Position numbers and translations under genes: made by a program
Part shown: positions 1-6,783 of the stretch, piece after piece
How the letters are laid out: the number at the start of each line of letters is the position of its first letter
How positions within the stretch are numbered: position 1 is the first letter of the stretch
Notes under the pieces: generated by a model
What the model was told of the DNA's origin: nothing
Database searches by the model: none
What the model saw: the letters and a program-made list of their open reading frames with translations, nothing else
Source of the DNA: Acidobacteriota bacterium
GTDB taxonomy: Bacteria > Acidobacteriota > Terriglobia > Terriglobales > Acidobacteriaceae
Assembly: GCA_021791875.1 (NCBI GenBank)
Contig: JAJYVU010000020.1
Location: 1-50,264 of the forward strand
DNA: 50,264 nt
Direction of reading: 5' to 3'

Positions 1-41
1 CTCTCGTAGGTCCATCGTCTTCCAAGCCATCTCCGTTTACG

Positions 42-74
42 CTCCTCGCGCTGCGCTACGCTACGCGCGAGGAG
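42..74. repeat. Hairpin-forming inverted repeat
   Basis: Nine-base arms CTCCTCGCG (42-50) and CGCGAGGAG (66-74) enclose a 15-base loop made of CTACG-like units. No T-run follows on either side, so this is not a classic intrinsic terminator. It sits directly before the short direct repeats at 75-122. Confidence 0.4.
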
Positions 75-122
75 TGTAAAGGATGTCCCGGGACACTTTG
101 TAAAGAATGTCATGAGACTGAA
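75..122. repeat. Two imperfect 24-bp direct repeats, possible IS end remnant
   Basis: TGTAAAGGATGT (75-86) and TGTAAAGAATGT (99-110) lie exactly 24 bases apart, each followed by a related 12-base tail. Serial repeats of this kind are found at the ends of some insertion sequences (IS21-type), as transposase binding sites. No transposase gene is visible in the short sequence to the left, so the assignment to a mobile element is only a guess. Confidence 0.25.
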
Positions 123-181
123 CACAATGCGCTTGAGTGGGGCACCCAGCCGGAGGCAGGGACGAGGCAAGAGGAAATCTT

Positions 182-343
182 CTAAGACTCGTCGCTGCCG
201 CTAGACTTATCCTTTGGGGGCTTGGATTTCGGCTGTTTCTTCGATTTTTCCGGCTTGGGAGCCCTTAAGACAACTCTAGCCAAGCTCTCAAAATTCTCGC
301 CAGCTTTGTGGCCTTCGTGATATTCGTGTTTCTTCACAGGCAT
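182..343 (-). CDS. Small hydrophilic protein, 53 aa, unknown function
   Basis: An open frame on the minus strand runs from an ATG at 341-343 to a TAG at 182-184. The product begins MPVKKHEYHEGHKAGENF and ends in a lysine/proline/serine-rich tail (…PKPEKSKKQ…SSGSDES). The N-terminal part has alternating charged and aromatic residues, and the EG-x-x-A-x-ENF-x-x-L core resembles short conserved hypothetical proteins I have seen in acidobacteria and other soil bacteria; that is memory, not a search. There is no signal peptide or membrane segment. It is divergent from the gene starting at 349, only 5 bp away, so the two would share a promoter region. The ribosome-binding site is weak. It could be a chance frame, but the amino-acid composition looks protein-like. 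Confidence 0.4.
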   Translation of the reverse strand: MPVKKHEYHEGHKAGENFESLARVVLRAPKPEKSKKQPKSKPPKDKSSGSDES

Positions 344-348
344 AATTC

Positions 349-1020
349 ATGTCAAATCGCTCCGGCAAAAAAGCCAATCAACAGACCGGAAATAGGCGCA
401 ACCAAAAGGGCGCCGAACATCGCGATCATACAGAGGCGCCAACGGGTGACAGTCCTACATCGTCCCGTTCGGACTACCTACACCCCAAAAATCATTGCGA
501 GGCTACCTGCAAGACAGAGAAAGATTGGTGGGACAGGATGAAGCCATTCGTGGAGATTGCGGGAGGGCTTTTTTTGCTTGTCTATACGATCTTCACAATT
601 TTTATGTGGTCTGCTAACAGTAAGGCTGCTAACGCGGCTAAAGAAGCTTCTGAGACGGCGGCGCGTCAACTGGAAATCAGCGAGCGCCCTTGGATACGGT
701 TTAGAAGCTCGGAAAAATACGATACTCCGATTCAAATTTCTGCTGGCCAGGGACTTGATGTACCGGGGCAATTCATAAACACAGGGAAGACTCCAGCTCT
801 CCATGTTCGAGCGACTGTATTTGTTCAAATAGTCGGGCCTGGAAACGATGCCGACCTTCCCGGCAAGAACCAACCTATACCGGAACCTGGCAAACCATTT
901 CCGAAGGGAGGCTACCACGACCAACTCATCCCTCCCCAATTCGATTGGTCGCCAGCTCTTTATCCTGACCTTGCCCTCAGGATGCGTACTCCATATGCCT
1001 CGGGTTTGAGGGGATTTTAA
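349..1020 (+). pseudogene. N-terminal part of a membrane-anchored hypothetical protein, interrupted by an IS3 element
   Basis: The frame gives a hydrophilic N-terminus of about 63 residues, one membrane segment (EIAGGLFLLVYTIFTIFMW, about residues 68-86), a short helical stretch, then ERPWI and the phrase FINTGKTPALHV. Proteins with a single N-terminal membrane helix, an RPWI/V motif and an NTGKTPA motif are widespread uncharacterised bacterial proteins, and they normally end with a YxDxFGxxHWTxFC-like motif. That motif is missing here but occurs at 2485-2535 beyond the insertion sequence. The last residues (about 217-223) are read from sequence at or inside the IS border. I read this as the 5' half of a disrupted gene; a short functional product cannot be excluded. 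Confidence 0.6.
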
Positions 1021-1100
1021 ACCCCGTCGTCGTCGTCGGGGCTGTGGGAGAGTGGGAATCGCGCAGTTTGCGATTTCCACCCTTCCATAGCCCAGGTTAT

Positions 1101-1994
1101 TCAGGCCGCAGCTTTGGCCTGCTTCCGCTGCCAGGCCTGCTCGAACTCGACCGGACTCTGATAGCCGATCGTCGAGTGCATTCGCTTCTGGTTGTACCAG
1201 AGTATCCAGCCGATGACTGCATCTTTGGCTGCCCGCACAGAGAAGAACGTTTCTCCGTGCAGGCGTTCCACCTTCAGCGATCCGAACAACGTTTCGGTCA
1301 CTGCATTGTCCCAGCAGTTTGCCTTCCGGCTCATCGATGGAATCAGTCCGTACAGCTTCATTACTTCGCCAAAATCCTCTGAGGCATACTGGCTGCCGCG
1401 ATCGCTGTGGAAGATCGCCTCGCCCGTTCCTGGACGCCGCCCCAGACAGGCCATCTCCAGCGCATCGATCACCAGGCTGCGATCTATGCTGGTCTTCATC
1501 GACCAGCCCACGATGCGGCGGCTGAACAGGTCCATCACCACAGCCAGGTACAGCCAGCCTTCTTCGGTCGCGATGTAGGTCACGTCGCCGGTCCACGCCG
1601 TGTTCGGCTTCGCGATGGTGAAGTTGCGGTTGAGCAGATTCGGCGCAATCGGCAACGGGTGGCTGCTGTCGGTCGTCGTCACGCGAAACTTCCGTTTGCC
1701 GCGCGCCTGAATCGCATGTTGCTGCATCAGAAGACGCACCCGCTCCTTGCCTACGCGCACGCCACGACGGCGAAGCTCCCGCCACATCCGCGGCCATCCG
1801 TAGGCGCCACGAAGTTCGGCATGAATCGCGCGAATATGAACCAGCAAGGCGGCGTCGCTCAGGTGACGGCGATGAGCAATCTTCTGGCGGCGCAAATGAT
1901 GCTGGTGATAGCCCGTGAAGCTGACTCCCAGCACCTTGCACTGCAAACGAACCGGCCAGAGATCACGATTGCCTTCGATATGGGCGTATTTCAT
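1101..1994 (-). CDS. IS3-family transposase, OrfB (DDE integrase domain)
   Basis: Catalytic half of the IS3 transposase, 297 aa, about the usual length. It shows an N-terminal HTH_21-like region (RMWRELRRRGVRVGKERVRLLM, about residues 69-90 in part) and the integrase catalytic core: TGDVTYI (first Asp), FHSDRGSQY (second Asp) and CWDNAVTETLFGSLKVE (Glu). The C-terminal NQKRMHSTIGYQSPVEFE is typical of the family. Its ATG overlaps the orfA stop (ATGA), so expression could be by translational coupling or by programmed frameshifting to an OrfAB fusion, as is known for IS3 elements. No internal stop is present, so the enzyme looks intact. Confidence 0.93.
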   Translation of the reverse strand: MKYAHIEGNRDLWPVRLQCKVLGVSFTGYHQHHLRRQKIAHRRHLSDAALLVHIRAIHAELRGAYGWPRMWRELRRRGVRVGKERVRLLMQQHAIQARGKRKFRVTTTDSSHPLPIAPNLLNRNFTIAKPNTAWTGDVTYIATEEGWLYLAVVMDLFSRRIVGWSMKTSIDRSLVIDALEMACLGRRPGTGEAIFHSDRGSQYASEDFGEVMKLYGLIPSMSRKANCWDNAVTETLFGSLKVERLHGETFFSVRAAKDAVIGWILWYNQKRMHSTIGYQSPVEFEQAWQRKQAKAAA

Positions 1995-2287
1995 TTCTGG
2001 CCTCGCGAGAAGTACGCCGCTGCTTTTCCCAGTATGTCGCGCTCCATCCGCAGGCGCGCATTTTCCGCTCGCAACTGGCGAATCTCGATCTGCTCGGCCG
2101 TCAGCTTCGATCCACGCCCACCGGCGGTCAGCTTCCCAGTCTTGTGAGCATGAATCCAGTTCCGCAATGTCTGCTCGATGATGCCCAACGTCCGCGCCGC
2201 AGACGCTATGCTCTGACCCGACTCCACCAGCCGAACTGCCTCAAGCTTGAACTCGTACGTGTAGGCCTTCCTTGGTATCCGCTCCAT
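1991..2287 (-). CDS. IS3-family transposase, OrfA (HTH_Tnp_1)
   Basis: A 98-aa protein starting MERIPRKAYTYEFKLEAV with the helix-turn-helix VESGQSIASAARTLGIIEQT, followed by a leucine-zipper-like coiled coil (EIRQLRAENARLRMERDIL) that ends shortly before the stop. This is the DNA-binding and multimerisation part of IS3 transposase. A purine-rich stretch GGGAGCGG lies 5-12 bases before the ATG. The last codons overlap orfB by 4 bp. Length and motif order match intact family members. Confidence 0.92.
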   Translation of the reverse strand: MERIPRKAYTYEFKLEAVRLVESGQSIASAARTLGIIEQTLRNWIHAHKTGKLTAGGRGSKLTAEQIEIRQLRAENARLRMERDILGKAAAYFSRGQK

Positions 2288-2320
2288 CTAATCCGCTCCC
2301 TCGATATCTTCTCAGAGCGC

Positions 2321-2620
2321 CATATGGAGTACGTTTTGCAGGGGCAAGGTCATCCTTCGCAATACACACAATTCACTGTTTTCCAAGTTATGGGGCCTTA
2401 CAACGGACGGAATATTCCCTTGGCTATTACTAATTCCCAATATCAAGACCTTCGGCAAGGAAAATCTTATGTAGCGGTATGGGGAGAAGTCTGGTACCAG
2501 GACATCTTTGGCGTCAACCACTGGTCTAAATTCTGTAAAGCTGGCAGACCCCCTTGGAAAGTGCCCGATGCCCCAAGCAAGAAATGCGTTGAGTACTCCG
2601 ACGTGGACAACAACGAGTAG
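2321..2620 (+). pseudogene. C-terminal part of the IS-interrupted hypothetical protein
   Basis: Downstream of the IS the plus-strand frame reads MEYVLQGQGHPSQY and continues to GKSYVAVWGEVWYQDIFGVNHWSKFC, ending at 2620. The G-x-V-x-YxDIFGxxHW-x-x-FC motif is the usual C-terminal signature of the family whose N-terminus (RPWI, NTGKTPA) lies at 349-1020. Removing the insertion at the CATATG repeat would join the two parts out of frame by one base, so either the border differs from my guess or an indel has occurred. An ATG at 2324 might allow separate translation of this piece, but it lacks the membrane anchor. The open frame extends upstream into the IS antisense strand, which I treat as chance. 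Confidence 0.55.
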
Positions 2621-2783
2621 TAGCGCTGCGCCCCATTTCATCTTTCACGACTAGACTTTCTGGCGGTCAAATTTCCCGCCCGCAAAGGCAATCGACGGAA
2701 ATGTGTGTCATCCGTCCTATTACCCTTGTAAGTCCTGTAGAATCAGTCTCTGTCTCATGGGGTATATCCCCTGTGTGGGCACG

Positions 2784-2816
2784 AAAAAGGCGGCTCCGGG
2801 TGGGGAGCCGCCTTTT
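2784..2816. terminator. Bidirectional intrinsic terminator
   Basis: GGCGGCTCC and GGAGCCGCC form a 9-bp GC-rich stem, preceded by five A and followed by TTTT, so it can act in both directions. It closes off the interrupted hypothetical gene upstream (stop at 2620) from the repeat-protein gene downstream. Confidence 0.75.
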
Positions 2817-2820
2817 GTAT

Positions 2821-2870
2821 GTCCTTACTTTCAGGATAACAATTTTGGGGGTAATTACCGGCGAAATTGG
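2821..2870. repeat. Dispersed repeat, copy 1 (TTCAGGATAACAA type)
   Basis: The stretch around TTTCAGGATAACAATTTT…AATTACCGGCG is closely similar to 7208-7252 (GTTCAGGATAACAAGTTG…AAATTGCCGGCA). The copy lies 230 bp upstream of the repeat-protein gene; the second copy lies 270 bp upstream of a secreted-protein gene. No coding function is seen. Confidence 0.5.
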
Positions 2871-3099
2871 TTGATTATTCAATGTGACCAGGGGCAACGT
2901 TGTGTCTCTTCCCACATCTCAAAAGCGAGTGAGGGGCACCAGGGTAGGCGTAAAGTAGCCCCACTAGACTTCGACGTGTGATCCCGCCTCTGGCCACTGC
3001 AAAAGCAGTTGTTGTTCCGGGCAAGATTTGCGATTTCAACACTCGGGATCTACACTGCTAGCCAATTTGACTTCACTCCGACGGGCTGCAGGGGCATAT
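2871..3099. other. Non-coding leader region upstream of the repeat-protein gene
   Basis: Together with 2621-2820 this makes a gap of about 480 bp without a convincing gene. Apart from the terminator and the dispersed repeat noted separately I see no promoter I would defend, no tRNA and no riboswitch. Confidence 0.4.
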
Positions 3100-4191
3100 A
3101 TGGCTGGATCAACTATCTCCCGTTCTGGTTCTCCGACAATTTCTCGATCATCCTCCATGGTTCTTCACCGGCCTCAGCCGCCGGCACAGGCCAAGCTTGC
3201 TGCTCCGCCGGTATATCGACCTCAAGGCCCGGCACAGGCCAAGCTTGCTGCTCCACCGGTATATCGACCTCAAGGCCCGGCACAGGCCAAGCTTGCTGCT
3301 CCACCGGTATATCGACCTCAAGGTCCGGCACAGGCCAAGCTTGCTGCTCCGCCGGTATATCGACCTCAAGGCCCGGCACAGGCCAAGCTTGCTGCTTCAC
3401 GTCCGAAGCCCGTCCAATCGTCAATGGCGGCTGCGTCAGCTCCACCTGCCTATAAACCTTCCACACCAACGACTGCGCAAAGTAAAGACGCTCTAAGCAG
3501 GCGAGATGGGCCATCTGTATACCGGTCTCAGACTGGAGCTAACACAATCTCCGGGGTGCTCCAGCGTGCTGTCCCCGAGCAAGTTGGCTTGCCCAAACCG
3601 ACTCCGGTCGTGGATTACTCTCCTAGGGGAGGAGAACGGACGGAATTCGACCCGGCGGTGCATCCGCGCAAGACCTTCAGCTTCGGAACAAACACACGCA
3701 ATCGAATTCTAAGCCAGCCGCAGTTTAATCCACAGTTTGTCGGCAATCGCGTCATCTCCGTCCGGGATAGCGCAAGCGGCCAGCAAGTAAACCCAGAAGG
3801 CATTCAGTTAGACCACAGCATAAGCTGGGACACAATTTCCAAAGTCATGGCTGATCACAATGCTTTGCTCCGACAGCAGGGCAAACCTTTCGATCCGGCG
3901 ACCTATTACACGCTCAAAGATGCGAAGCTTTACTATAACGACCTCCAGAATTTACATCCTGTGCTCGGCAGTTTGAATGCATCCGCCGGGGCCCGGGGGG
4001 TACAAAACCTAGCCCTAATACATCAGGGCCTTGAGATGTACATGGGAAAAGTCCAAAGTGCATGGCAGAATTTGCAGCAAGGTATCGTCTCGATCGGGTA
4101 TCTTGGAGAGGAAGAAAAGGCGACCTTGCTTGCTGCCAAGCTTCAAGAAATCGCGCAGAGGATGGATGGACTTACGGAAGAATTGTTCTGA
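3100..4191 (+). CDS. Proline/alanine-repeat protein with putative HNH-like nuclease toxin domain
   Basis: I chose the ATG at 3100 because AGGGG lies 8-12 bases before it; an upstream ATG at 3028 would add 24 residues. The product is about 363 aa with no signal peptide. Residues 27-105 hold tandem 16-residue units (PAQAKLAAPPVYRPQG). Then follows a serine/alanine/proline linker and the phrase SGVLQRAVPEQVG. The C-terminal half contains GIQLDHSISWDTIS, YYNDLQNLHPVLGSLNASAG, a spacing of Asp-His, Asn and Asn residues that resembles HNH/endonuclease-VII toxin domains. Long APPVYRPQ-repeat proteins with variable C-termini occur in myxobacteria and relatives, some linked to contractile injection or polymorphic toxin systems; that link is inference. 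No immunity gene is obvious downstream. Catalytic function is unproven. Confidence 0.6.
   Translation: MAGSTISRSGSPTISRSSSMVLHRPQPPAQAKLAAPPVYRPQGPAQAKLAAPPVYRPQGPAQAKLAAPPVYRPQGPAQAKLAAPPVYRPQGPAQAKLAASRPKPVQSSMAAASAPPAYKPSTPTTAQSKDALSRRDGPSVYRSQTGANTISGVLQRAVPEQVGLPKPTPVVDYSPRGGERTEFDPAVHPRKTFSFGTNTRNRILSQPQFNPQFVGNRVISVRDSASGQQVNPEGIQLDHSISWDTISKVMADHNALLRQQGKPFDPATYYTLKDAKLYYNDLQNLHPVLGSLNASAGARGVQNLALIHQGLEMYMGKVQSAWQNLQQGIVSIGYLGEEEKATLLAAKLQEIAQRMDGLTEELF
3181..3396 (+). repeat. 48-bp tandem repeat array inside the coding region (4.5 copies)
   Basis: Units start at 3181, 3229, 3277, 3325 and 3373 (the last only 24 bp). Each encodes PAQAKLAAPPVYRPQG and contains one AAGCTT. Copies differ at only a few positions, which indicates recent unit duplication or ongoing homogenisation. 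Because 48 is a multiple of three, copy-number change would keep the frame. Confidence 0.95.
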
Positions 4192-4215
4192 TGCGCACTT
4201 TCAGCAGTCGGCTGA

Positions 4216-4422
4216 CCTCAGTATGGGGCACTGGGTTTCGACGATATCTCCGCTATTCCAACCTCAAGAGGTCCCGGACTGCACGAAGATGACAGGCCTC
4301 GGGTTGCTGTTGGAGTGGCAGGAAAATCTGCACCAGTTGGAGGGGTAGATCCTGAGAGTGACACAAGGTTCTTCGTTGCGGGCAGCGAGACGATCGAATC
4401 TTTCAACCGCTGGGCCAAGTAG
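4216..4422 (+). pseudogene. Open remnant frame downstream of the toxin-like gene
   Basis: After the stop at 4191 and a further TGA at 4213-4215, the same reading frame stays open for 68 codons without an ATG (…GFDDISAIPTSRGPGLHEDD…TRFFVAGSETIESFNRWAK, in part) up to a TAG at 4420. The composition looks protein-like. It could be a decayed alternative C-terminal module or a fragment of a lost downstream gene. A GTG start inside it would give a peptide of about 35 residues. Function unknown. Confidence 0.25.
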
Positions 4423-4607
4423 CGGGACAGTATCCTCCATCAGAAAGCTGACTGATCTGGGAGAGGCAAGGAAAAGACCCGGGGCTGAAGCCCATTTGTA
4501 GTTAGAACGTCTATTCCCCGGGCTAAAGATCACCCCATCCACGAAGGCCTGTGGATGGGGGCCCCGATTCGCCCGGGGTTCTACCGGTCGGCCAAAGGCC
4601 GATGAGG

Positions 4608-4672
4608 AAACCGCAGATTCCTCCGCTTCGTTTACTCGCTGTGAGCGAGCAAACTTCGGTCGGAATGACAAC
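4608..4672. repeat. Dispersed CGGAATGACAAC-type repeat, copy 1
   Basis: Begins AAACCGCAGATTCCTCCGCT and ends CGGAATGACAAC. Related copies lie at 4706-4750, 6250-6297 and 44945-45000, always between genes. The internal part (GCTGTGAGCGAGC) varies in length between copies. Confidence 0.6.
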
Positions 4673-4705
4673 ATCTGTGGGGATGGAACGCCCAAAATAT
4701 TCATG

Positions 4706-4750
4706 AACTGCAGGTTCCTCCGCTTCGCGCCTTCGCTCGGAATGACAACA
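4706..4750. repeat. Dispersed CGGAATGACAAC-type repeat, copy 2
   Basis: Begins AACTGCAGGTTCCTCCGCTT and ends CGGAATGACAAC; a shorter version of the copy at 4608, about 35 bp downstream of it and in the same orientation. Confidence 0.6.
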
Positions 4751-4830
4751 TTTACAGGGATGACGACATCTGTGAAGGTGTCAGCTGTCTTGACGATTTG
4801 TGCGTGGAGATAACATCGGATAACTGCGAG

Positions 4831-6081
4831 TTACTGGTGGTATTGGGTGGTGAGGGTGGTGTGGAGGGTGTCGAGTAAGTGGGCGGGGATGAGGGATTGG
4901 GCCATGTCGGGGGAGCCTCCGGCGCGGAGGTTGTGGGGGGCGAGGGCGTCGCGGAGGGCGTGTCCGCAGTGGAAGTCGAGGTCGCGGCTGCGGGCGAAGA
5001 CGATGCGGGCGGAGTCTCCTTCACGACAGGAGAAGAAGGCCACGGTGTGGGGTGCGGCGGCGGTGAGGGCAGAGGCGAGCTGGCGGAGGTAGTCGGGGTC
5101 GCGGTCGTCGAAGGCGCGGTGGACCCAGCGGATGCCGTTTTCGTAGGGGACTTCGACGACGAGACGGGCGGCGTGGTAGTGGGCGAGCTCGGTGCGGAGC
5201 TTCTGATTTTCTTTGGCGGCGGATTTGGCTTCGGCCTGGATGCGGCGGATGGCTTCCGGGAGGCTGTCGGGGCCGATGGTGAGCAGCGAGGCGGCCTGGT
5301 GGAGGAGTTCGGCGTCGTGGCGGGCGGCGCTGACGGCGCGGAGGCCGGCGACGTAGGTGAGGCGGAGGCCGCGGGAGACTTTCTCAGTGGAGCGGATGAG
5401 GAGCGAGCCGATCTGGCCGGTGGAGTGGACGTGTGTTCCTCCGCAGGCATTGCGGTCGTAGTTTTCGATTTCGATGATGCGGATGGTGCCGTCGCGCTCG
5501 GGGAGCTTGGGGAGTTCGCCGGCGGCGAGGAGAGCTTCAGCGTCGGCGCGGGCGACGGTGTTGATGAAGAGGGGGCGGTTTTCGGCGATGAGGTCGTTGA
5601 CGACGCGCTCGATGCGGGTGAGGTCGTCGGGGGAGAGAGAGTCGCGGTCGATGTCGATGGTGGAGAGTTCGGGGCCGAGGTGGAAGGATACGGTGTGGGC
5701 GCCGAGGCGATGGATCAAGGTGGCGGAGAGCAGGTGCTGACCGGAGTGCTGCTGCATGTGATCGAGGCGGCGGGGCCAGTCGATGAAAGCTTCCACCTGG
5801 GTTCCGGCCATGAGGGGCTTGTTGACGGAGTGCCAGACTTCGCCGGATTCGTCCTCTTCGACGGCGAGGACGGGGATTTCAAGAATGGCTCCGTTGCGGG
5901 AGGTGGCGCGGAGGGTGCCGGTGTCGTAGGGCTGGCCGCCGCTGGTGGGGTAAAAGGCGGAGCGGTCGAGGGCGATTTGCCAGAGGGTTTCGCCGTCCTG
6001 ACGGGAGTGCTCGCGGATGTTGGTGACGGTGGCGGGGAATTCGCGGAGGAAGGAGTCGAGATAGTAGAGCCGCTGGGTCAT
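4831..6081 (-). CDS. Alanyl-tRNA editing protein, AlaX-L type
   Basis: Predicted to hydrolyse mischarged Ser-/Gly-tRNA(Ala) in trans, in the cytosol. The 416-aa product contains the AlaRS-like editing core: FYPTSGGQPYDTG near residue 45, the zinc motif HMQQHSGQHLL (about 108-118), and CGGTHVHSTGQIG (about 213-225), so the four usual metal ligands (two His, then Cys and His) are present. A C-terminal DHHA1-like domain with the AGGSPDMAQ signature near residue 390 makes it the long AlaX form. It lacks the aminoacylation domain, so it is not alaS. It stands alone, with repeat-rich spacers on both sides. Confidence 0.9.
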   Translation of the reverse strand: MTQRLYYLDSFLREFPATVTNIREHSRQDGETLWQIALDRSAFYPTSGGQPYDTGTLRATSRNGAILEIPVLAVEEDESGEVWHSVNKPLMAGTQVEAFIDWPRRLDHMQQHSGQHLLSATLIHRLGAHTVSFHLGPELSTIDIDRDSLSPDDLTRIERVVNDLIAENRPLFINTVARADAEALLAAGELPKLPERDGTIRIIEIENYDRNACGGTHVHSTGQIGSLLIRSTEKVSRGLRLTYVAGLRAVSAARHDAELLHQAASLLTIGPDSLPEAIRRIQAEAKSAAKENQKLRTELAHYHAARLVVEVPYENGIRWVHRAFDDRDPDYLRQLASALTAAAPHTVAFFSCREGDSARIVFARSRDLDFHCGHALRDALAPHNLRAGGSPDMAQSLIPAHLLDTLHTTLTTQYHQ

Positions 6082-6136
6082 CTGGGATCCGAGAGCGCGG
6101 TGGCGCTGGTTTCAGTTTAAGGGACTGGCTGTCCAG

Positions 6137-6153
6137 GGTGCTGACCGCACGGG
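6137..6153. repeat. Short dispersed repeat GGTGCTGACCGCACGGG, copy 1
   Basis: This exact 17-mer recurs at 42092-42108 and, with one mismatch, at 44702-44718. All copies lie between genes. Confidence 0.5.
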
Positions 6154-6249
6154 GGACTGCGCGTCCAGCGAAACGCGCCTTCGGCTCAAAAGGCCCACAC
6201 TGGCTGCGCGAGGCTGGGGCGCCCGGAAGTCTTGTTTCGGGAAGAGTTT

Positions 6250-6297
6250 GAACCGCAGATTTCTCGACTCGCCCTGCGGGCTTCGCTCGAAATGACC
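6250..6297. repeat. Dispersed CGGAATGACAAC-type repeat, copy 3
   Basis: Starts GAACCGCAGATTTCTCGACT and ends TCGAAATGACC. It shares the preceding GGAAGAG…GAA with the copy at 44945, so the similarity to that copy extends further than to the two copies near 4.6 kb. Confidence 0.5.
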
Positions 6298-6312
6298 CTT
6301 CATGGGGAGGGT

Positions 6313-6783
6313 TCAGATGTGGCAGGAGGTGGCGCCGCGCTTCTGGAGGTATTTCTGGTGGTATTCTTCTGCGCGCCAGAAGGTTTTGGCGGGGACGAGC
6401 TGGGTGACGATGGATAGGGGGAAGCGCTTTTCGGCGGTGAGGCGGTCGATGAGGGTGCGGGCGGCGGCTTCCTGCTCGGGGGAATGGAAGAAGATGACGC
6501 TGCGGTATTGGGTGCCCCAGTCGGGGCCCTGGCGGTTGAGCTGGGTGGGATCGTGGAGGGCGAAGAAGAGCTCGAGGAGCTGGGCGTAGGAGACGCGGTC
6601 GGGGTCGTAGGTGAGCTGGACGACTTCGGCGTGGCCGGTGAGGTCGGTGCAGACGGCGTGGTAGCTGGGGTTGTCAGTGGCGCCGCCTTCGTAGCCGACG
6701 GCGGTTTCAAGGACGCCGGGAACCTGCTGGAATTTTGCTTCGACTCCCCAGAAGCAGCCTGCGCCGAATGTCGCGAGTGCCAT
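6313..6783 (-). CDS. msrA: Peptide methionine-(S)-S-oxide reductase MsrA
   Basis: Repairs methionine sulfoxide in proteins. Starting at the ATG at 6781-6783, the 156-aa product opens [18 protein letters not shown], with the catalytic Cys in GCFWG at residue 10, followed by [41 protein letters not shown] (in part) and [11 protein letters not shown], all family hallmarks. A Cys near the C-terminus (TSCHI) could act as resolving cysteine. The frame is open 50 codons further upstream, but that extension is arginine/proline-rich with no homology; a G-rich run precedes the chosen ATG and could serve as ribosome-binding site. Length matches the short MsrA form. Confidence 0.96.
   Translation of the reverse strand: MALATFGAGCFWGVEAKFQQVPGVLETAVGYEGGATDNPSYHAVCTDLTGHAEVVQLTYDPDRVSYAQLLELFFALHDPTQLNRQGPDWGTQYRSVIFFHSPEQEAAARTLIDRLTAEKRFPLSIVTQLVPAKTFWRAEEYHQKYLQKRGATSCHI

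Larger units (their letters stand above)
998..2320 (-). mobile_element. IS3-family insertion sequence (about 1.32 kb, ends not fully resolved)
   Basis: The element carries overlapping orfA and orfB of an IS3-type transposase on the minus strand. Just outside the proposed ends lie CGTACTCCATATG (985-997) and its exact reverse complement CATATGGAGTACG (2321-2333), so CATATG also appears as a 6-bp direct repeat at both borders. Further inside, TGAGGGGAT (1007-1015) and the reverse complement TGAGAAGAT (2314-2306) look like diverged terminal repeats. IS3 elements usually end in TG…CA and duplicate 3-4 bp; 996-2322 would give TG…CA ends but no clean 3-4 bp duplication. The exact ends therefore remain open. 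Gene fragments of one hypothetical protein lie on both sides. Confidence 0.7.
4423..4830. other. Repeat-rich intergenic region
   Basis: No credible gene. It contains a palindromic stretch around CCCGGGGCTGAAGCCC / CCCCGGGCT (about 4480-4523), a 10-bp inverted repeat CCCCATCCAC (4533-4542) / GTGGATGGGG (4551-4560), and two copies of a dispersed repeat ending in CGGAATGACAAC (4608-4672, 4706-4750). Confidence 0.6.

Noticed and set aside
478-1941. 487-codon minus-strand frame across the IS and the hypothetical gene
   Set aside because: It overlaps orfB in another frame and has an Arg/Ser-rich composition with no motif; the integrase frame is clearly the real one.
3181-3396. Regularly spaced 48-bp repeats as a CRISPR array
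   Set aside because: The units adjoin each other without unique spacers, keep one reading frame and encode a 16-residue protein repeat.
4879-6120. Plus-strand 413-codon frame opposite the AlaX gene
   Set aside because: It is the antisense of a gene with full editing-domain motifs; the Gly/Val/Asp-rich composition is typical of a mirror frame in GC-rich DNA.
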